Under the pieces are notes generated by a model. The model was not told the DNA's origin. It saw only the letters and a program-made list of their open reading frames with translations, and searched no databases. 64,000 nt of DNA from Virgibacillus proomii (GTDB lineage: Bacteria > Bacillota > Bacilli > Bacillales > Amphibacillaceae): positions 688,149-752,148 of the forward strand of contig NZ_FUFN01000010.1 in the NCBI RefSeq assembly GCF_900162615.1. The letters run 5' to 3'. Every line of letters begins with the position of its first letter. Within the stretch, counting starts at the first letter, position 1. Shown one piece after another: positions 52,737 through 62,436 of this stretch. The translations under genes were made by a program, and so were the position numbers.

Positions 52737-54221
52737 TTGGGAGGTTTTGAAGGGATATTATCTGGGTTCCAAGTTGCATTTAGCTTGGAAGGAATTGTGT
52801 TTGTTTTTATTGGTGTTTTGGCAGGGACTTTTATTGGGATGCTACCCGGATTAGGACCTATTTCTGCTATTGCTGTTATGATTCCGATATCTTATGGGTT
52901 TGACCCTACCATTGCACTGGTTATGATGGCAGGAGTTTACTATGGAGCTGTGTTTGGAGGCTCGACTTCATCAATTTTATTAAATGCTCCAGGTATTTCT
53001 GGTACGGTAGCAACTGCTTTTGACGGTCACCCAATGGCAAGACAGGGGAAAGCTGGAAAAGCTCTTGCAATTGCAGCCATTTCTTCATTTATAGGAGGAA
53101 CGGTTGGGGTTGTTTTATTAATGCTGTTTGCTCCTATGCTTGCTTCTGTAGCAATTGCATTTGGTCCACCGGAATACTTTGCTTTAATGTTTTTAGCGTT
53201 AACTGCTATTGCAAGTTTATCAGAAGGCTCACTTGTGAAAGCACTTATTTCAGGTGTACTTGGATTTATGTTTGCTACAGTAGGAATTGATTCACAAACT
53301 GGAACTCCTCGTTTTATATTTGGAAATGCCAATTTACTAAGCGGAATTGAATTCCTTGTCATCGCATTAGGGTTGTTTGCTTTAGCAGAAGTCTGTTTTC
53401 TAATTATTAATTCAAAAAAAGAAAATAAAGAAATACAGCAAAATATAGGGAGTTTAAAACTATCAAGATCGGATTTTAAAGAGATGAAAGGACCTGCTAC
53501 AAGACAGTCATTACTAGGCTTTATTATAGGTGTTTTACCTGGAGCCGGAGCTACCATTGCTTCTTTTATTGGGTACATATTTGAAAAAAAACTATCCAAG
53601 AACCCTCAGAGCTTTGGTAACGGCTCTATAAAAGGTTTGACAGCTCCCGAAACGGCTAATAATGCAGCTACTAGCGGTGCTTTTGTTCCATTATTAAGTC
53701 TCGGTATTCCTGGTTCAGGTACAACTGCTGTTTTATTAGGTGCTCTCCTTGTGCTGGGTGTGCAGCCGGGGCCTCTTTTGTTTGAGGAGCACCCAACGTT
53801 GTTTTGGGGTGTCATTGCAAGTATGTATATTGGCAATGTATTTTTATTAATTTTAAACTTACCACTTATTCCATACATTGCAAAGATATTACTCATTCCT
53901 CGACCATTACTTATATCATTAGTTATTACATTTTGTATGATAGGTGTTTATGCAATTAGTTTTAACACGTTTGACTTGTATTTACTATTATTGTTTGGCG
54001 TAATCGGCTTCTTTATGCGATTGGTTCATTTTCCAGCGCCTCCTTTTATATTAAGTTTTATTTTAGGGGGTATGATTGAACAATCTTTGAGACAAACGTT
54101 AACGATTTCAAATGGTAGTTTAGGTATATTCATAGAAAGACCAATAGCAATAATATTCCTGATCTTAGCTATTTTAACGATTGTTATTCCTTTTTTCAGT
54201 AAAAAACCAATAGAACCGTGA
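52737..54221 (+). CDS. tctA: TctA-type large permease subunit
   Basis: 494 residues with about 11-12 helices. Signature GMLPGLGPISAIAVMIPISY, the GGSTSSILLNAPG motif and the second GVLPGAGATIASFIGY are typical. TTG 52737 starts the protein, six bases after AGGAGGGG. With TctB it imports the ligand held by TctC by sodium or proton symport. Confidence 0.95.
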   Translation: MGGFEGILSGFQVAFSLEGIVFVFIGVLAGTFIGMLPGLGPISAIAVMIPISYGFDPTIALVMMAGVYYGAVFGGSTSSILLNAPGISGTVATAFDGHPMARQGKAGKALAIAAISSFIGGTVGVVLLMLFAPMLASVAIAFGPPEYFALMFLALTAIASLSEGSLVKALISGVLGFMFATVGIDSQTGTPRFIFGNANLLSGIEFLVIALGLFALAEVCFLIINSKKENKEIQQNIGSLKLSRSDFKEMKGPATRQSLLGFIIGVLPGAGATIASFIGYIFEKKLSKNPQSFGNGSIKGLTAPETANNAATSGAFVPLLSLGIPGSGTTAVLLGALLVLGVQPGPLLFEEHPTLFWGVIASMYIGNVFLLILNLPLIPYIAKILLIPRPLLISLVITFCMIGVYAISFNTFDLYLLLLFGVIGFFMRLVHFPAPPFILSFILGGMIEQSLRQTLTISNGSLGIFIERPIAIIFLILAILTIVIPFFSKKPIEP

Positions 54222-54235
54222 AGGTGGAGGTTATC

Positions 54236-55225
54236 ATGAAAAAAATAAAATTAATAGCGACTGGTGGAACAATTTCCGCACAAGGAAAAGATAGGCTTGA
54301 TATGAAAGACTATCAAACGGGTGTTTATTCAGGAGAAGATCTTTTACAAAAAGTTCCTGAGATAAATGAAATAGCAGAAGTTGCTATCGTTCAATTGGCT
54401 AATTTTAGTAGTACCTGTATGAAAAGTTCACATTGGTTAGAATTACAAGCTATGGTTAATCGTGCACTTAATGAAGATAGCTATGATGGCGTTGTCGTAA
54501 CACATGGAACGAATACTTTAGAAGAGACTGCTTATTTTTTACATTTAACAATGAATAGTAATAAACCTGTCGTTTGTGTAGGAGCACAGCGCCCTTCTAC
54601 AGCTATTGGTTCTGATGCAATTAGTAATCTTTTTAATGCGATTAGGGTTGCAGTAGATGAAAAATCTACTGGTAAAGGAGTGCTTGTTGTTTCTAACAAT
54701 GATATTAACTGTGCTCGTGAAGTTGCAAAAATAAGTACGTACCGTTTGGAGACTTTTCAATCAGGTGAATTGGGATTTTTAGGTTATATTGACCCGGATG
54801 ATACCATTCACTATTATCGAAGTCCTGTTAGAAAGCATACGGTTCAATCCATCTTTGCGAAAACTTCAGCTATAAAATTACCCCATGTCGCCATTGTTTA
54901 TTCTTATGCAGGTGTTGATGGCGATCTGATTCGTTTTATTTCAAACAGTAAAAAATACTCCGGTATCGTTATAGCTGGAACTGGGGCAGGTCGATGTTCA
55001 CCAGAAGAAAGTGCCGCACTTAAAGAAGCAGTAGAAAGTGGAATGGTAGTGGTCAGAAGTCGACGAGTTCATGAAGGACGTGTTGTTCCAATTGATAGCT
55101 TTAATGAATTTGCATGTGTTACTGCGGATAACTTATCACCACAAAAATCCAGAATATTACTTATGCTCGCTCTCACTTTAACTGATAGTTTATCAGATAT
55201 ACAAGAGATATTTAATGAATATTAA
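54236..55225 (+). CDS. L-asparaginase family protein
   Basis: 329 residues. The first catalytic Thr is in LIATGGTISAQG and the second Thr-Asp motif in VVTHGTNTLEETAYF; GAQRPSTAIGSDA and NNDINCAREV follow. It hydrolyses asparagine (or a related amide) to aspartate and ammonia. No signal peptide, so it is cytoplasmic. ATG 54236 follows AAGGTGGAGG. It overlaps the operon structure of tctCBA, suggesting the transporter brings in its substrate or a product-linked acid. Confidence 0.92.
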   Translation: MKKIKLIATGGTISAQGKDRLDMKDYQTGVYSGEDLLQKVPEINEIAEVAIVQLANFSSTCMKSSHWLELQAMVNRALNEDSYDGVVVTHGTNTLEETAYFLHLTMNSNKPVVCVGAQRPSTAIGSDAISNLFNAIRVAVDEKSTGKGVLVVSNNDINCAREVAKISTYRLETFQSGELGFLGYIDPDDTIHYYRSPVRKHTVQSIFAKTSAIKLPHVAIVYSYAGVDGDLIRFISNSKKYSGIVIAGTGAGRCSPEESAALKEAVESGMVVVRSRRVHEGRVVPIDSFNEFACVTADNLSPQKSRILLMLALTLTDSLSDIQEIFNEY

Positions 55226-55240
55226 GTTCAATTAAAGAAT

Positions 55241-55286
55241 GAAAATGTCTGGTACCCCTGCATATCAGGGGTTACCAGACATTTTT
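55241..55286 (+). terminator. Rho-independent terminator of the tct-asparaginase operon
   Basis: Arms AAATGTCTGGTA and TACCAGACATTT with an inner CCCTG/CAGGG are followed by TTAGTTTG. Strong hairpin 15 bases after the stop codon. Confidence 0.9.
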
Positions 55287-55943
55287 AGTTTGGGTCTAAT
55301 CAATTGTAGCTCGAAATGATTTAACGCGGCCCAATATAGGATGCGACTTATACAGCAATGTTATTCCTCATCCTTTTCTAATTTCAATCCACCCTCAAAA
55401 AAACTATGTTTTCCTTCATAAACCGGTCACTACTTAGTATTAAAAAAGAATAAGGTTGTTATGAAAGTAAACGATATTGTTCATTTTTTGAATATGGGCA
55501 TTTGGAACTTTTATATTTCCATTTGTTGCTTATTTTTTCACTCGCTTTTGACGTAGGTATATTCGATTAATGTAAAAAATTGCTCTTCTATGTCTTCAAA
55601 GTTGTCATTCATTTGAATTCGCTTAGTGTCATAAAGAAATGCTCTATAATAAAAACGGTGGGGCATAACCTCGTTTATTTTACATTACTTCATTCCAGAC
55701 ATATTTTGCAAAATATGTTGAATGACCTGTATCCATATAGTTTAAATCATCAAAACATGTTAAAAATTTACCATTTTTATTTCATGGCTCTACAATCAAA
55801 AATCTTAAGCTTTTTGCAAGTGATTAAATTGTGATTTAAACTATCTAGCTCAGTAATGAAAGCGTTTCAAAAATATTGAAGTTATTTGATCTTTTATAGA
55901 CGAATGATAACACATATACTAGGGTTAAGGGAGGTGATTACTT
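55287..55943. other. Gene-free stretch with a CRISPR remnant
   Basis: Holds a decayed CRISPR unit (55316-55393). The rest lacks a supported gene; a frame at 55580-55834 has no ribosome site or recognisable product. A 14-base sequence TGAAAGCGTTTCAA at 55857 resembles a cre site with one shift. A complete GGAGGTGAT stands at 55930. Confidence 0.45.
55316..55393 (-). CRISPR. Decayed CRISPR remnant (variant repeat family)
   Basis: CCAATATAGGATGCGAC (55331-55347) equals the end of the 33-base repeat of array 3 with one change. After a 33-base spacer-like gap, ATTTCAATCCACC (55381-55393) is the start of another repeat. No leader hairpin is seen. Confidence 0.65.
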
Positions 55944-58019
55944 ATAAATAGGAGAGCAAGAGAGATACTGCGTCGTTTCTTAAGTAACAATGCTTCTTTT
56001 TCCATCTCGGAGCTTGCAAAAGAGTACGGGGTAAGTGAAAGAACAATACGTTATGATTTGGAAGAAATTGATGATTTTTTAAATGAAAACGAATTCAGTC
56101 CGTTAGAACGAGTTATTAAAATGGAGATTCTTTTACCTAGTAACAAAGCAGATAAAAATAAACTATTTAAATTATTAAGCAAGGATAATGAGAAAAACTA
56201 CATTTATACTTCTGAAGAGCGTATAGATATTATGACTCTCATTTTAGGATTAAGTAAGGATTATGTTACTCTAAATAAACTCTCACATGTTTTGGATGTA
56301 AGTAGAGGGACCATTAAAAATGATCTTAAAAAATTAAAAAGAGAATTATCCTTTTTAAATTTATCCATTGAATCTATGCCTCATTATGGGATAAAAATCG
56401 TAGGAAATGAATTAAATATTCGAAAGAGAATAGTTTATCTTCTCTTTCACCGCTTTAAGTTACTTTCAACTTCGAAAGTATTGAAAGAGAATGCTGTTCC
56501 TCTAGGAGATAATATTTATGAAGAAATTTTAGCAAACTTAGGAAATATTCATTTAAACTATCTAAAAAAATTGGTTGGGGTAGTGGAAATAGAATTAGAT
56601 AAAAAGATTTCTTATGATTCCTTTAGCTTGTTATTTTATTATCTTCTTTCAATGGTTATTCGTTTAAAAAATGGCTTTACTTTAAATAAAGATAGTTCGA
56701 ATTATAAAAGCTTATTAGGATCGATTGAGTATAGAGCTGCTTCTACGATAAAGCGATTAATCAAATACAAAGACGATTCATTCATCATTTCTCAAGAAGA
56801 GACTGGTATCATTGCAGAATTAATTTCCGGGTCCCAAATCATGCATACTGATGACTTTTATTTAGAAAAAGATGTGAAATTAAGAATAATTGTTAAACAC
56901 TTAATAAGTGATGTTAGTAAAAAAATAAATATCGATTTAACTAGAGATTCTCATTTATTCTATTCACTGCTAGAGCATTTGCGACCAGCTCTCCAAAGAT
57001 TCGATAATCAAGCTTTCATAAGTAACAATATAGTACAGGAGATACGAACGGATTATAAAGAGTTATTTATAATTGTCTCGGAAAGCCTTGCACTTTTAGA
57101 GTTGGGGACAGAGGAAATAGCTTATCTGACCATCCATTTTTTATCCAGTATTGAACGGTTACTGCCGAAGAAGCAAAAAAAGCCGAAAGTACTACTTGTT
57201 TGTAATAGTGGGATTGGGACTGTAAATTTGATAGAAGCCCGTGTGAAGAAAAATCTAGAAGTCTATATAGTCGATGCGATCCCCCTACATGATCTAGAAA
57301 GAACTTTACAAATGGATAAAGTAGATTTGATTATCTCAACGATACGAATATTTGTAATGGATATACCTTGTATTTTTGTAAATCCGTTTATAACGGAAGA
57401 AGATTTGGATAACATCCAACAAAATTTGTTCAGTATTAAACAAAGAAATAGGTCTATGAATAATAGATTAAAAGATTATTTCAGTAATTGCCCTTATTCA
57501 AAAACAGATAAAAAAAGGGGAAATTGTGCTAATGCAAAAGAAAAAGATGTACAGATTGGGGTTGTTTATGAACCAATGCTTAAAGATGTGTTAACGGTTG
57601 AGACAACAAGATTAAATGTTAAGGTGGACGACTGGGAAGAAGCTGTAAAGAAAGGTGGTGAACTACTTCTTCAAAACGGGTATATTGAACAGCCTTATAT
57701 TGATGCCATGATTCAAAGTGTTAGAGACAATGGGCCGTACATTGTGATCGCTTCCGGGATTGCTATGCCACATGCTAGACCAGGCGAATTTGTAAATAAG
57801 ATCGGGTTCAGCTTAATAACATTACAAAATCCTGTGAATTTTGGACATAAAAAGAACGATCCTGTTTCTACAGTTATATCTTTGTGCGGAGTTGATCATT
57901 CTACCCATTTGCGTGCTCTTCAAGGTTTGATGAAGTATTTAAATGACAGACAATTTTTAGAGTTACTGAAGAATGAAACGGAAGAGCAAAAAATCATAGA
58001 TTATATAAATAAGAAGTAA
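55944..58019 (+). CDS. PRD-containing transcription regulator with EIIB- and EIIA-like domains (MtlR/BglG type)
   Basis: About 691 residues. N-terminal HTH (ISELAKEYGVSERTIRYDLE), a second Mga/HTH region (LNKLSHVLDVSRGTIKNDLK), two PRD domains (about 190-420), an EIIB-like domain (LLVCNSGIGTVNL) and a C-terminal EIIA domain with His in IAMPHARP. The only start that keeps the first HTH is ATA at 55944, nine bases after a perfect GGAGGTGAT; the next usual start (TTG 56058) would delete the HTH. It probably controls the SIS/ascorbate-type PTS operon that follows, and its EIIA domain may serve that system. Confidence 0.85.
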   Translation: MNRRAREILRRFLSNNASFSISELAKEYGVSERTIRYDLEEIDDFLNENEFSPLERVIKMEILLPSNKADKNKLFKLLSKDNEKNYIYTSEERIDIMTLILGLSKDYVTLNKLSHVLDVSRGTIKNDLKKLKRELSFLNLSIESMPHYGIKIVGNELNIRKRIVYLLFHRFKLLSTSKVLKENAVPLGDNIYEEILANLGNIHLNYLKKLVGVVEIELDKKISYDSFSLLFYYLLSMVIRLKNGFTLNKDSSNYKSLLGSIEYRAASTIKRLIKYKDDSFIISQEETGIIAELISGSQIMHTDDFYLEKDVKLRIIVKHLISDVSKKINIDLTRDSHLFYSLLEHLRPALQRFDNQAFISNNIVQEIRTDYKELFIIVSESLALLELGTEEIAYLTIHFLSSIERLLPKKQKKPKVLLVCNSGIGTVNLIEARVKKNLEVYIVDAIPLHDLERTLQMDKVDLIISTIRIFVMDIPCIFVNPFITEEDLDNIQQNLFSIKQRNRSMNNRLKDYFSNCPYSKTDKKRGNCANAKEKDVQIGVVYEPMLKDVLTVETTRLNVKVDDWEEAVKKGGELLLQNGYIEQPYIDAMIQSVRDNGPYIVIASGIAMPHARPGEFVNKIGFSLITLQNPVNFGHKKNDPVSTVISLCGVDHSTHLRALQGLMKYLNDRQFLELLKNETEEQKIIDYINKK

Positions 58020-58359
58020 GGGCATATGACAGATTTTTCATTGTATAGAAAAGAGTACCTTCAAATAATTTAGAAAATTTTAAAGAATAGTTTACTTCAT
58101 CTAAGTACTTCATAGAATAAAGTTCAGGTAGCAGGAAATGTGTGTCACTAATGATCAGCATAACATAGGTGATATTGCAGAAAAAATGATGGTATTTACC
58201 GCATAATCTGTCGCAATTACTTACGCAGATAATGATGATAACCTATGATGTTATTTTTGTTTGGCAAGCTGAAGAAAAGGATAGCAAGGTTATTCTATTA
58301 GAAATGCAAGTAATGTTGAGCACTAACAAAATAGTTAAAATTAAATTGGAGGAATAACG
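58020..58359. other. Gap before the SIS-PTS operon
   Basis: Nothing recognisable apart from the ribosome site GGAGG of the SIS gene. Short frames with stops suggest decayed coding DNA. Confidence 0.4.
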
Positions 58360-59094
58360 ATGTTGTACAAAAATTTTTTTACAAACATTGAAAACATGTT
58401 ACATCAGGTGATTGAAAAAGAGGGAGAGAAGATCGTTCAAGCGGCGGTTGTAATAGGAGAATCAATGAAGAAGAACGGTGTGCTTCATGTGTTTGGTTGT
58501 GGACACTCGCAAATGTATGCAATGGAATTGTTCTATCGAGCTGGAGGACTTGTACCAGTGAATGCAATACTTTCTCCTCCACTATCTTTAGAACCCTCCG
58601 CTCCATTAAGTACTTTTTCCGAGAGGCAGGAAGGACTGGCGAAAGTAATATTGGATCGAGAAAATGTCCAGCCACAGGATGTAATGTTAATCATTTCTAC
58701 ATCCGGCAGGAATGCTGTGCCAATTGAAATGGCTATTGAAGCAAAAAAGAAAGATTTACAGGTTATTGCACTTACCTCTTTATTTTTTTCTACAGAAGTA
58801 GAATCAAGATATAAAAATGGGAAAAAACTATATCAATTGGCCGATGTAGTCCTTGATAATCATGGAGAGCCCGGAGATGCAATTATGGAAATATCAGGTT
58901 TAAAGTCCAAATTCGGATCTACTTCTTCAATTATTGGGTTTACGATTTTACAGTCTATTATTGTCCAGGTGATTGAGAATTTAGTAAAAGACGGTGTAGA
59001 GCCGCCAATATATGTCAGTTCGAACCTTGATAAAGGGGATCAAATTAATCAACGTTTTATAAAAAAATATCGCAATCGAATAACTTGTTTATAA
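58360..59094 (+). CDS. SIS-domain sugar-phosphate isomerase/deaminase family protein (UPF0309-like)
   Basis: 244 residues. The SIS fold has VFGCGHSQMYAMELFYRAGG and the phosphate-binding loop MLIISTSGRNAVPIEMA. Such proteins bind phosphosugars and often act in amino-sugar catabolism or N-acetylmuramate metabolism. First gene of a unit with PTS EIIB and EIIC; 13 bases to the next gene. A sugar with an amino group is a reasonable guess for the substrate. Confidence 0.85.
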   Translation: MLYKNFFTNIENMLHQVIEKEGEKIVQAAVVIGESMKKNGVLHVFGCGHSQMYAMELFYRAGGLVPVNAILSPPLSLEPSAPLSTFSERQEGLAKVILDRENVQPQDVMLIISTSGRNAVPIEMAIEAKKKDLQVIALTSLFFSTEVESRYKNGKKLYQLADVVLDNHGEPGDAIMEISGLKSKFGSTSSIIGFTILQSIIVQVIENLVKDGVEPPIYVSSNLDKGDQINQRFIKKYRNRITCL

Positions 59095-59107
59095 ATGGAG
59101 GGATACT

Positions 59108-59386
59108 ATGGAAATTATTACTGTATGTGGAATGGGGTTTGGAACCAGCTTGATGTTGAAAATGACGGTGGATGAAATATTGGAACAAGTAGGAATTAAA
59201 GCGGAAGTTAGTGCATTGGATGCAGGTTCAGCTAAAGGAAGAAATGCGGATTTAATTATTACTTCGGCAGATTTAGAGTCTGCGTTAGAAGGGGTGGAAG
59301 CAAATAAAATATTTATTGATAATCTCACAGATGCAGATGAAGTAAAGCAAAAACTGCTTCATTATTTGAATAAAGTAAGTAAATAG
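59108..59386 (+). CDS. PTS EIIB component, ascorbate/lactose-like (UlaB) type
   Basis: 92 residues. ITVCGMGFGTSLMLKMTV holds the phosphocysteine at position 7 in a loop typical of SgaB/UlaB. GGAGGG precedes the ATG. It pairs with the EIIC encoded next. No EIIA gene stands in the unit. Confidence 0.9.
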   Translation: MEIITVCGMGFGTSLMLKMTVDEILEQVGIKAEVSALDAGSAKGRNADLIITSADLESALEGVEANKIFIDNLTDADEVKQKLLHYLNKVSK

Positions 59387-59458
59387 ACAATTTGTACGGG
59401 CATTTGGAAACTCAAATGCAGCAAATCTAGCAAATTATTTAAAAGGGAGGGTTTACGA

Positions 59459-60817
59459 ATGTTAAAAGCTATTGCAGAAATTCTTACTGTACCGGCAGTC
59501 ACGTTGGGTTTAGTTGCATTGTTAGGTCTTTTGCTGCAAAGAAAAGAATTTACGGAGGTCATCAAGGGAACGATTAAGACAATATTGGGGATATTGATCC
59601 TAGGTGCTGGTGCCTCTTTAATTGTAACCAACTTAACCCCCTTTGCCACCATGTTCGAGGAAGCATTTCAGCTAAAGGGAGTAGTTCCGGTAGATGAGGC
59701 AGTTATTGCTGCCTTGGTTGATTCTGTAGCTGCCATTGGTAGAATGACTTCTTTTATATTGCTCTTTGGTTTTTTAACGAATATAGTATTAGCCCGAATA
59801 ACGCCATTTAAATATATATTCTTAACGGGTCACATGATGTGGATACTCGCTGGGGCACTTGCATGGGCTTTTCATGACTTAGGTGTATCGGAAACATATG
59901 GTATCATTTTCGGTTCATTGATTAACGGAATGGTCTTGGTTTTATTACCGGCTTTAGCTCAACCTATTGTGCGAAAAATAACGGGACATGATAACGTTGC
60001 CTATGGGCATTTAACTACTGCAGGTGTAGTTGCTTCTGCATGGGTAGGTAAAATGTTTGGAAATCAAGAACAGGACAGTGAAAAGATTAAAATGCCTGAG
60101 AAGTTAAGCTTCTTTAAAGATACAGCTATATCGGTTTCATTAATTATGCTTATAATATACCTTATTACCGCACTTTTTGCTGGACCTGAAGTGGTGAATC
60201 CATTATCTAATGGACAAAATTATATCGTTTTTAGCATATTAAATTCCTTTGGATTCGCAGCAGGAGTGCTTGTCTTACTTCAAGGAGTAAGGATGTTTCT
60301 TGGGGAAATTATACCAGCGTTTCGTGGTATAGCATTAAAGGTTGTTCCAGGTGCAAAACCCGCTTTGGATGTACCAATATTTTTCCCGTATGCGCCTAAT
60401 GCGCTTATGCTTGGTTTTATATTCTCCATTATCGGTATGGTCGTAGGAATGCTTGTCTCTACATTGTTTGGTACCATCGTTCCGTTACCGTCCATTATCG
60501 GCGGATTCTTTACAGGAGGTATTGCTGGGATATTCGGGAATACGTTGGGTGGAAGACGTGGAGCAATGATTTCGGGATTAATTTATGGAATTATATTAAC
60601 CGTTCCAGTAGCTCTGTTCTATCCTTTATTTGGTTTAGAAGTATATGGTGTAGAAGGGCTTGCTTTCTTGGTACCAGATGGGATTATCGTTTTGGCTTTA
60701 ATTAAGCTCTTCTTTGTTTTGGAAATTCCGATTATCGGTTTAATCGTTACGCTAGCTGCTTTCATCCTGTTAAGTGTGTTTTATAGAAAGAAGATCAATA
60801 AAGCAAACCTAGAATAA
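59459..60817 (+). CDS. PTS EIIC component, ascorbate (UlaA/SgaT) family
   Basis: 452 residues with about 11 helices. Family strings are LTVPAVTLGLVALLGLLLQR at the start, LTGHMMWILAGALAWAF and PIFFPYAPNALMLGFIFS. AAGGGAGG precedes the ATG. Together with the SIS protein it may import and process a sugar acid or amino sugar rather than ascorbate; the specific substrate is unknown. Confidence 0.92.
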   Translation: MLKAIAEILTVPAVTLGLVALLGLLLQRKEFTEVIKGTIKTILGILILGAGASLIVTNLTPFATMFEEAFQLKGVVPVDEAVIAALVDSVAAIGRMTSFILLFGFLTNIVLARITPFKYIFLTGHMMWILAGALAWAFHDLGVSETYGIIFGSLINGMVLVLLPALAQPIVRKITGHDNVAYGHLTTAGVVASAWVGKMFGNQEQDSEKIKMPEKLSFFKDTAISVSLIMLIIYLITALFAGPEVVNPLSNGQNYIVFSILNSFGFAAGVLVLLQGVRMFLGEIIPAFRGIALKVVPGAKPALDVPIFFPYAPNALMLGFIFSIIGMVVGMLVSTLFGTIVPLPSIIGGFFTGGIAGIFGNTLGGRRGAMISGLIYGIILTVPVALFYPLFGLEVYGVEGLAFLVPDGIIVLALIKLFFVLEIPIIGLIVTLAAFILLSVFYRKKINKANLE

Positions 60818-61048
60818 TTGATAGCGACTTGGTAATATTAAAATCTTTTAAAGAAAGAAGTTGAATGAAAGAGAAAATAATTATTATTTACAACGTAGTG
60901 TTCGTGGGTACAAACATTAGTATGCACATTTTTATAATTCGTTTTTAATGAATAAGAAAAGCTCATTAATATTCATGGAGCTGGGACATAAAAATAGCAC
61001 AAACCGAACAATTCATTTATGTGATTACCCCCAAAAGTTAGAGTTTTA

Positions 61049-61861
61049 TTATACAGTTGATTGGCTGGATTGCGTTCGATACTCGACTGGGCTCAGCCCG
61101 GCCAATTTTTCTTTTATTCGTTCATGATTATACCAATAGATATATTCTTCAATCCGACTTTTTAATTCTTCATAGCTTACTAATTTTTCTCCATAATACA
61201 TTTCTTGTTTTAAAATGCCAAAAAAATTCTCCATGGAAGCATTATCCGCACAGGTTGCTTTTCTAGACATGCTTTGGAATACTTTATTCTCTTTTAATGT
61301 TCTCACCCATTGGTTGTGCTGGTAATGAAAGCCTTGGTCAGAATGGATGGTGGTGCGATAGGTTGCATGATTCTTTATTATCTCTATCGTTTCTTTTAAA
61401 GGTTCTATGACAAGATCTAACGTTGGACGTTCCTTGATTTTATACGCAATAATTTCTCCGTTATAAAGGTCAAGAATCGGATTTAAATATAACTTCTCTT
61501 CACTTAGACATTTGAATTCTGTAATATCGGTTACTAATTTTTGAAGAGGAATTGGCGTGTTAAAACGGCGAGACAATCGGTTTTTCGCCACTTTTCCAAC
61601 GTTTCCCTTATAGGAATTGTATTTACGGGATTTTCGCATAAATTTCACACATTTCAATCCCAATTCGCACATAATGCGATATACTTTTTTATGGTTGATA
61701 ACGTATCCTAATTTATTTAGTTCTCTAGTAATACGTTTATAGCCATAACGTTCATGGAACTTTTTAAATAAATCTATAATGATTTTTTTTAGTACTTTGT
61801 CTGAATCTTCTCTGCCAAAATTTTTCACATGATAGTGATAGGTTGCTTCAGGTATGCCCAC
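61049..61861 (-). CDS. IS150-like transposase OrfB (DDE integrase)
   Basis: 270 residues from the first ATG, but the frame continues upstream and is normally made as an OrfAB fusion by a -1 frameshift. The DDE residues lie in LVTDITEFKCL, HSDQGFHYQHNQW and ENFFGILKQEMYYGE. All catalytic residues are intact, so the element may be active. Confidence 0.92.
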   Translation of the reverse strand: MGIPEATYHYHVKNFGREDSDKVLKKIIIDLFKKFHERYGYKRITRELNKLGYVINHKKVYRIMCELGLKCVKFMRKSRKYNSYKGNVGKVAKNRLSRRFNTPIPLQKLVTDITEFKCLSEEKLYLNPILDLYNGEIIAYKIKERPTLDLVIEPLKETIEIIKNHATYRTTIHSDQGFHYQHNQWVRTLKENKVFQSMSRKATCADNASMENFFGILKQEMYYGEKLVSYEELKSRIEEYIYWYNHERIKEKLAGLSPVEYRTQSSQSTV

Positions 61862-61911
61862 AGCAAGGAGAATATCTTTTAATCGGAATCCTTCTTCTTT
61901 AAGTCCAAATG

Positions 61912-62436
61912 CTACCTTTGCCTGTGCTTTTCGTGGAAGGCATTTGGATTCTCCCGAAAAGCTCGTAGCTTTTTTAGGTACGCATTTTCTAGCCTTAATA
62001 GTTCATTCTCTCGTTCTAATATTTCTTCACGTGTTAACTTTTTTTCTTCCTTTTTCTTCCGTTTATTGGGTTTCTTAGACATAGAAGACTCCCCCTTTGG
62101 TTTCAGGCCTTCTACTCCTTGTTCCTTAAATTCTTTCATCCAGCGTCTAATTAAGGAAGGGTTGTTCAATTTAAATTGAACAGCAGTTTCTAAAAAAGTA
62201 GCACCTGTCTTTAACACAAATTGTATCGTATTTAATTTAAATCGAACAGGATAAAACTTCCTAGCTTTTTTTCTTTTTAACCCATCCATTCCCTGAGACT
62301 TATAGACTTTCACCCATTCAAATATTGGTGTTGCGCTACCCATATTATATTTTTTTGCTAATAATTTATATCCTAGGTTGCCATATAAATACTCGGTGAC
62401 AAGATTTATTTTAAATTCTTCACTATATTTAGCCAT
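61912..62436 (-). CDS. IS150-like OrfA (helix-turn-helix protein)
   Basis: 174 residues: two helix-turn-helix regions (YKLLAKKYNMGSATPIFEWV and LNNPSLIRRWMKEF) and a leucine-zipper-like tail (ERENELLRLENAYLKKL). The A6 slippery site near its end allows the shift into OrfB. Confidence 0.92.
   Translation of the reverse strand: MAKYSEEFKINLVTEYLYGNLGYKLLAKKYNMGSATPIFEWVKVYKSQGMDGLKRKKARKFYPVRFKLNTIQFVLKTGATFLETAVQFKLNNPSLIRRWMKEFKEQGVEGLKPKGESSMSKKPNKRKKKEEKKLTREEILERENELLRLENAYLKKLRAFRENPNAFHEKHRQR

Noticed and set aside
55580..55834. 84-residue frame before the PRD regulator
   Set aside because: Low-complexity residue use, no ribosome site and no recognised domain.
55857..55870. TGAAAGCGTTTCAA as a cre site for the PRD regulator
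   Set aside because: It matches the consensus only after shifting one half by a base; too weak to list as an operator.
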